Position numbers and translations under genes: made by a program. Below the pieces are notes generated by a model. The model had not been told where the DNA came from and did not search any database. It saw only the letters and a program-made list of their open reading frames with translations. Below are positions 58,874 through 64,000 of a stretch of 64,000 bases of DNA, one piece after another; position 1 is the first letter of the stretch, and every line of letters starts with the position of its first letter. This stretch comes from Coniella vitis. Its lineage: Eukaryota; Ascomycota; Sordariomycetes; Diaporthales; Schizoparmaceae. Location: contig WUJK01000006.1 of NCBI GenBank assembly GCA_011317545.1, positions 930,001-994,000 on the forward strand, written 5' to 3'.

Positions 58874-61063
58874 ATGGGTTCTCGTGACATGGACAAGAAT
58901 GGCGAACAAGACTCGGGAAAGGAGCCTCAGGGCCGCTCCACAACACCCACGCCCCCAAGCGGTGTCGTTGACATTGCCTCATCAATAGCAGGCCAGAATC
59001 CCACAGTCAACCACGGTATCAACCAGCCTCACGAGGCTCCCCCGTCTGGCCAATCCTCGTCTTCCTCCACCGGACCCAGGGACCAGGACACTAGCAGCGA
59101 CCTAGACACCGACGACACCGACGACACCCCCGATACGGACCCGGACCCAGACAGGGACCCCGAAGCGGCCTTGGCCCGGGTCACCACGGCACCTCTCTAC
59201 TCCGTCTTTTCTGTGGGCATGAAGAGATGGATTATCGCTATAGTCACCATGACATCTTTCCTATCGCCCATGACGGCCGTGAGCACTTTCTTTCGTGTTT
59301 TGTGGCTTGCAGCACAACCATTCTAATGCCTTGCTTACCCGCAGAATATTTACTTTCCAGCGCTGAATCCAATAGCTGCCGACTTGGGCGTCTCTGTCAG
59401 TCTCATCAACCTGACCTTGACCACCTACATGATCTTTCAGGGAATCGCGCCAACGCTGTTTGGCGACTTTGGTGACATGGCTGGTCGACGGCCGGCCTTT
59501 ATCCTTGCCGTGTCCATTTATATACTGGGTACGCAGACAAACCCCCCTCAGCCTTGCTGGAGATCCTCAAAAAGACCGACCCATTTGCTGATTACTCTGC
59601 CCCCCACAGCAAACATTGGCCTGGCACTCCAAGACAACTACGCTGCCCTGATGGTGCTGAGAATGGTGCAAAGCGGTGGCAGCAGCGGCACGCTAGCCCT
59701 GGGCTACGCCGTAGTCGCAGACATCACCACCAGCGCCGAGCGCGGCAAGTACATGGGCATCGTGGGCGCAGGCATCAACGTCGGGCCAGCCCTCTCACCC
59801 GTCATTGGCGGTTTATTGGCCCAGTTCTTGGGCTGGCGCGCCATCTTTTGGTTCTGCTTCATTTTCTCCTCCTGCGTGCTGATTCCCTATGCCCTCACTG
59901 TCCCCGAGACGTGCCGCGCCATTGTCGGCAACGGCTCGATCCCACCACAAGGCTGGAACCTCACGCTCACTGACCTATTGCGTGCGCGGAAAAGGAAGCG
60001 CGACAGCAACAACACCATCACCACCACCGCCGACAGCGACCAGCAACAACAAGAAGAAGAACAAATCCCGACGCTCCAACGCCCCAAACTCCGCTTCCCC
60101 AACCCCCTCCGCGCCCTTGCCGTTGTCTTCGACAAAGGTGTCGGTCTCATCATCTTGTACAACTCGCTCCTCTACCTCGTCTTCATCATTACCGTCTCGA
60201 CCCTGTCGACCCAGTTCAAAAACATCTACGGCTACAACGACCTGCAAATCGGCCTCTGTTACATGCCCTACGGCGCAGGCTGCTTCGCCGCCGCCATCGG
60301 CCAAGGCTATCTCCTCGACTGGAACTACCGACGCATCGCGCGGCAGACAACGGGCTTCACCATCGACAGGAAGCGCGGCGACGATCTCTCCAACTTCCCC
60401 ATTGAAAAAGCCCGCATCGGGCCCCTCTACTTTTTCGTCACCATCGGCCTCATCGCCATGATTATCTACGGATGGGTCCTCGAACTCCGCCCTTTTGTCG
60501 CTGCCCCGCTCTGCCTTCAGTTCTGCATCGGTCTGTGCATTACGGGTTCCTTTGGTATTCTGAATACGCTCATTGTCGATTTATCCCCCGAGGCGCCCGC
60601 CACAGCCGTCGCGGCGAACAATTTTGTTAGGTGCGAAATGGGCGCTGCGGCAACGGCTGTGATTGAACTCATGATTGGGGCCATGGGCACGGGGTGGTGT
60701 TATACATTTTTTGCGTTGCTGGCAGCGGTCTTTGCGCCGATTCTGTGGGCAGAGGCGAGGTTTGGGATTCAGTGGAGGGCGGAGAAGAAGGCGAGGAAGG
60801 AGAGGAGGCGGATTGCTAAGGAGGAGGAGAAGAAGAAGGAAAAGGAGAGGGATGCGGATGCGGATGCGGATGCGGATGGAGGGAGTGCGAAGGATTGGAG
60901 CAGGAGAGGTAGGAAGAATAGTGATTCTGCCAATACTTCGGAGAGGGAAGGGAACGAGGTTGCGGTCGTGGGTGGTGGAGAAGACAAGAGTAGTGTGAGG
61001 GTGAATCCACATCAGGAACAGCAAAGGGAGGACCGGGAAGAAGTCCCGAAGGCGTCGTCTTGA
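58874..61063 (+). CDS. MFS transporter, DHA1 family (Qdr-like)
   Basis: Three exons (58874-59278, 59345-59528, 59610-61063) give 680 residues. The 81-nt second intron has no in-frame stop but is spliced because GT-AG ends restore YIL-ANIGLALQDNYAAL. About 12 transmembrane segments are visible. The first membrane span is followed by NIYFPALNPIAADLGVS, typical of DHA1 drug:H+ antiporters, and the loop GDMAGRRPAFI matches the family motif G-D-x-x-G-R-R. RGKYMGIVGAGINVGPALSPVIGG is the antiporter motif C region. The family exports drugs, quinidine-like compounds or polyamines; the substrate is unknown. Two unusual parts: a 115-residue Asp/Pro/Thr-rich N-terminal tail, and a C-terminal tail with Lys/Arg/Glu runs and an Asp-Ala repeat. 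Confidence 0.9.
60853..60878 (+). repeat. GGATGC tandem repeat in the MFS C-terminal tail
   Basis: Four GGATGC hexamer units encode alternating Asp-Ala. In-frame coding repeat in a charged cytoplasmic tail. Confidence 0.85.
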
Positions 61064-61720
61064 TCCTGATGTGCCATATAAGCTATATTATACATATTAT
61101 CATATAGAATAGAATACCTAGGTATCCTTAGAGCCATCAGCTCCGCTCCAGACAGGAGGCAAGAAAGTCTCTGAGACTCTACATAAACATCCGCTTACAT
61201 ACGAATATGCTGTGTGTATAGAAAGCGCATATACACAAAAACTCAGCTAGCAGCAATAACCCTCAAGGTGAACGTAGTCATAAACCTTCGATTACTTGGG
61301 CTTATAACAAGAACCGAGAGCAAAGACAGACGTTTGGGATGGAATGTGAATTAAACACGATCAACGCTATATAAAAGTATTATAGCATCAATCCAACGAA
61401 ATCTCCCCCCCCCCTCCCCGGTTTCTTCCACCGAGGATTGCAATATCTAAGAAGACAAAAGCGCAATGGTAGAGGTATACCAAATCATTCCATCCATTCA
61501 AAAGCCAGTTTCAATGAACAAATAACAAGTCCCTACACCGACACTAAACAACGCCGTCGCTAAGAATGTTGCCGACATGAAGTAAAACCAATCACAACCG
61601 CCAATTTACGTCAGATGCAACATGAAACAACATTCGACAAGAGTATTTATAGTTTGAATAGGGGGAGACCAGAAGCAACGAGAACAATATACAGGTTTGA
61701 TGGCACCGAGCTCATCTGAA
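61064..61720. other. Convergent 3' flanks of the MFS and Pro/Arg-rich genes
   Basis: AT-rich non-coding DNA with a C-run at about 61408. No gene seen. Confidence 0.55.
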
Positions 61721-63924
61721 TTACCAGCGACGACTGCATGAGATTGTTAGCCAAACCGATTCAGCCTCCCTTAATGTTGCAGGACAAAGGATTGCAAAAC
61801 TCACCTGAAGGCGTCATTAACCTTGACCCTCTGCTTCTTGATAATTGGTTTCTGAGCAATGCTCTTCTTTGGCCGCTCTAGCCCCAGGAGCTCGTACTCA
61901 AGATCAGACATGCCGGACTCATCATCACTTCCGGTGCTGGGTGGCGTTCCTGAGCGAGGGGTTCGCGAAGGACGTGGTATCGGTGACCGGGAGCGTGACC
62001 GAGGCTTGACAGAATAAGGTGAGCGAAGCCGGTCAGGTCGACCTCGTTCACCACTTGTGTCGCGATTTGGTTGTGGGGGTGACAGATGGCTGCCGTCTCG
62101 GTCTTCTCGATACTGCTGCAGCTTTTCAAGTGAATGAGCGCTGTGATACCCCGAGTCGTGTCGCTGTGTCGAGCTGTAAGGCCCCAAGCGCTCACTACTG
62201 TGCAGGCGGTAGCTGCCGGGAGAATGCGAGTATTCATCTCGTGAGTACGGCCGGCGAGGGGAATCAACACGGCTTTCTCCACGGCGCGGTGTCCAAGAGT
62301 CCCGGTCAGTGTCCATGTCTCTGGGTGAAGGTCGGGGAGGGAGCCTCGTGGCAGGGCTGCGGTCTCGTCTATCTTGGTGTCGTGGTCGCTTGGTATCCCG
62401 CCTTGGGTCATCATGATCCTGGAGACTGCGCTTCGAGTTCATTGCCTTGGCTGCACATTCGTCTTCACGACGCGGCAAAGAGCTGAAATAACCGTTGCGA
62501 GGAGGTTTTACCGCGTCGCATAACGCGAGGTCTGAAGGAACAGGGATAAGCTCCCTACCCTTTGACCACTCTGCTCTGGTTTTGCGAGAGCAGTGGTAGG
62601 TAAAGTACTCGTGGTGTGAGCCTGAGAATTGGACCGTCACCATGCCACGTCGGAATCGAAAGACAGGATCTCGTTGGACGTCGACCCAATACTTTGTGTC
62701 CCGTACAGAAGCGAGGAAGGCATCGGGGTTATTCGGATCGAAAAAGGCAGTCTTGATACACTTGGCATTATACGCTGGTGGTATCGTTGGGTCGTCATTC
62801 CATTCGGCAGCAAGCGGCTTACCAACAGGGTCTGCCGGCTTGGTGTCCTTCTCGACAAAAGCGTTTGCCAGATCCCAGGCGAAGTCCTGGTCGGCTGGAT
62901 CTACGTCTTCAGCAACTACCTCCGGCGCCTCTGTTGGAGGTAAGGGACTCTCGATCTTTCGCTCTTCCGTCTTAGCGTTACTTGCTGCTTGACTGGGTTT
63001 GGGGCTTCGCTGGCGGGAAGCAGATCGGACCCGTGGGTTTGGCTTGTCACGACGCTGTCCCCGTCCGCGGTGCTGCTGCTGTTGCGCATTATCATGATCG
63101 CGTCTACGGTGCCGGTTCTTGGAGCTCTTGTCTCTGTCATGGCGCCGGTCCCGTCGGTCTCTTTGTCTGTGGTGACCATGGCCAGCAGAGTCGCGCGACC
63201 ACTCGGCTACCTGGGTTGAAGGGTACTGGGCCGAATAGGGAACTGCATGTTCAAATCCTGGCACGCGAGCGGAAGGAGGAGGGATGGGCGGTAGAGAAGC
63301 TCCAAACGCAGGCGGGTAGACTGATGGAGGGGGTATCGGAGGCGGCGGGCCTTGGTATGATGGCGGTGGAGCACCAGAATACACTGGAGGAGGCGGTTGG
63401 TACGAGGCAGGATAGGTGCCAGGTGCATATGACGCTCCCGGCGGGTATTGCGCCGCAGGAGGGTATGTGGATGGCGCAGGAGGAGGCGGGTAGGGACTCG
63501 GACCGGAATATGCGCTATACGTAGGGCCAGGTGTGGCGGCAGGGGCGGGTGCAAGGGGCGGCGGCGGCACTGATGGTGGCGGTCCGTAGCTTGAGTTGAC
63601 TGGAGGGTACGGAGGAGGGTATGGCGGCAATGACTGTGGAGGAGGCGGATGGGGCAACGGAGCTTGCTGGCCATACGAGGACGGTGCAGGAACGGCAGAA
63701 GGAAGAGGGTACGATCCGCTTGGACCCCAAGAACCTGTTGGCAGAGGGAACTGAGACGGTGGCGGTGGCGGCGGCAGCGAGGACGGCGGTGGTCCGTATC
63801 TCGTCACAACCAGGCCACTTTTTGTGTTTGTATTATCGGGACCACTGCTCGCGCCGCTTTGTTTATTCCTTTCTGCCTGTCGCTGACGGAAGAGCCCAGC
63901 ACCGCTAAGAGGCACGTCAGCCAT
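61721..63924 (-). CDS. Pro-rich, Arg/Ser-rich protein of unknown function
   Basis: I do not recognise a named family. Two exons: 63924-61805 and a 13-nt last exon 61733-61721. The frame reaches a stop directly at a perfect donor (TTCAG|GTGAGT); splicing 71 nt to CATGCAG gives the end VNDAFSRRW. The product is 710 residues from MADVPLSGAGLFRQ (a Met at 63948 would add 8). Order: a Pro/Tyr-rich low-complexity half (to about residue 210), a His/Arg/Asp-rich patch (GHHRQRDRRDRRHDRDKSSKN), a compact globular segment around residues 355-460 (KCIKTAFFDPNNPDAFLASV, KYWVDVQRDPVFRFRRGMV), then an Arg/Ser/Asp/Pro-rich tail with RS-type dipeptides (SRSRSPIPRPSRTPRSGTPP). The composition suggests an RNA-associated or nuclear protein; that is inference only. 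Confidence 0.75.
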
Positions 63925-64000
63925 CCGACGAGATGCACAAAACGCCACGGCAGAGGAGAAGTGTTTGATTCGTCCACGAGGGGCTGGGGCTGGTACGAGG

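Noticed and set aside
59529..59609. Reading the 81-nt second MFS intron as coding
   Set aside because: It has no stop in frame, but GTACGC donor and CCCACAG acceptor removal joins two conserved transmembrane stretches; the intron translation (GTQTNPPQPCW) does not fit the family.
1..64000. Secondary-metabolite cluster, transposon, CRISPR array or tRNA genes
   Set aside because: No PKS, NRPS, terpene synthase, transposase, reverse transcriptase, regular spacer array, or clear tRNA box pair was seen. A tRNA scan could not be run, so a missed tRNA is possible.

Overview
The window is nuclear DNA from a filamentous ascomycete (Pezizomycotina). The protein set (group III G-alpha, Hog1, Pkc1, Nma111, She9/Mdm33, Avl9, Srf1), the short GT-AG introns (mostly 40-110 nt) and the long low-complexity intergenic stretches all point there. 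The G-alpha and Pkc sequences suggest Sordariomycetes, possibly Hypocreales, but that placement is a family-level impression. Gene density is low: about 15 supported genes in 64 kb, with gaps of 0.7 to 6.5 kb. No rRNA, tRNA, transposon or CRISPR array was recognised by eye.

Layout. 0-5 kb: a doubtful small membrane protein (-), a mitochondrial K+/H+ exchange-related protein (-) and an Srf1-like membrane protein (+). 5.8-8.4 kb: cullin-1 (+). After a 6.5 kb gap rich in simple repeats, a six-exon group III G-alpha subunit (14.9-16.3 kb, +). 19.6-22.7 kb: glycogen phosphorylase (+). After another 5.2 kb gap, the osmostress MAP kinase Hog1 (27.9-29.2 kb, +). 30.7-33.3 kb: Avl9 (-). 35.3-38.5 kb (open to 38.9 kb): nuclear HtrA-like protease Nma111 (-), divergent from protein kinase C (40.9-44.7 kb, +). 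45.4-47.2 kb: She9/Mdm33 (-). 49.7-51.0 kb: secreted GH43 glycosidase (+). 53.2-54.8 kb: aspartate aminotransferase (-). 56.0-57.2 kb: Ufe1/syntaxin-18 SNARE (-). 58.9-61.1 kb: DHA1-type MFS transporter (+). 61.7-63.9 kb: Pro-rich and Arg/Ser-rich protein of unknown function (-).

The genes are mostly housekeeping and signalling. Three central signalling proteins (G-alpha for nutrient/cAMP signalling, Hog1 for osmostress, Pkc1 for cell-wall integrity) lie within 30 kb, with glycogen phosphorylase between them. I see no biosynthetic cluster, defence island or mobile cargo. The most unusual signal is non-coding: an 11-bp element, GTACTATGTAC (reverse complement GTACATAGTAC), has five exact copies and many near copies scattered through the gaps, and I found no full copy in an exon. 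A 25-bp perfect repeat is also shared by two distant gaps. Exon boundaries were inferred by reading splice signals and reading-frame continuity; none was confirmed with transcripts or alignments.
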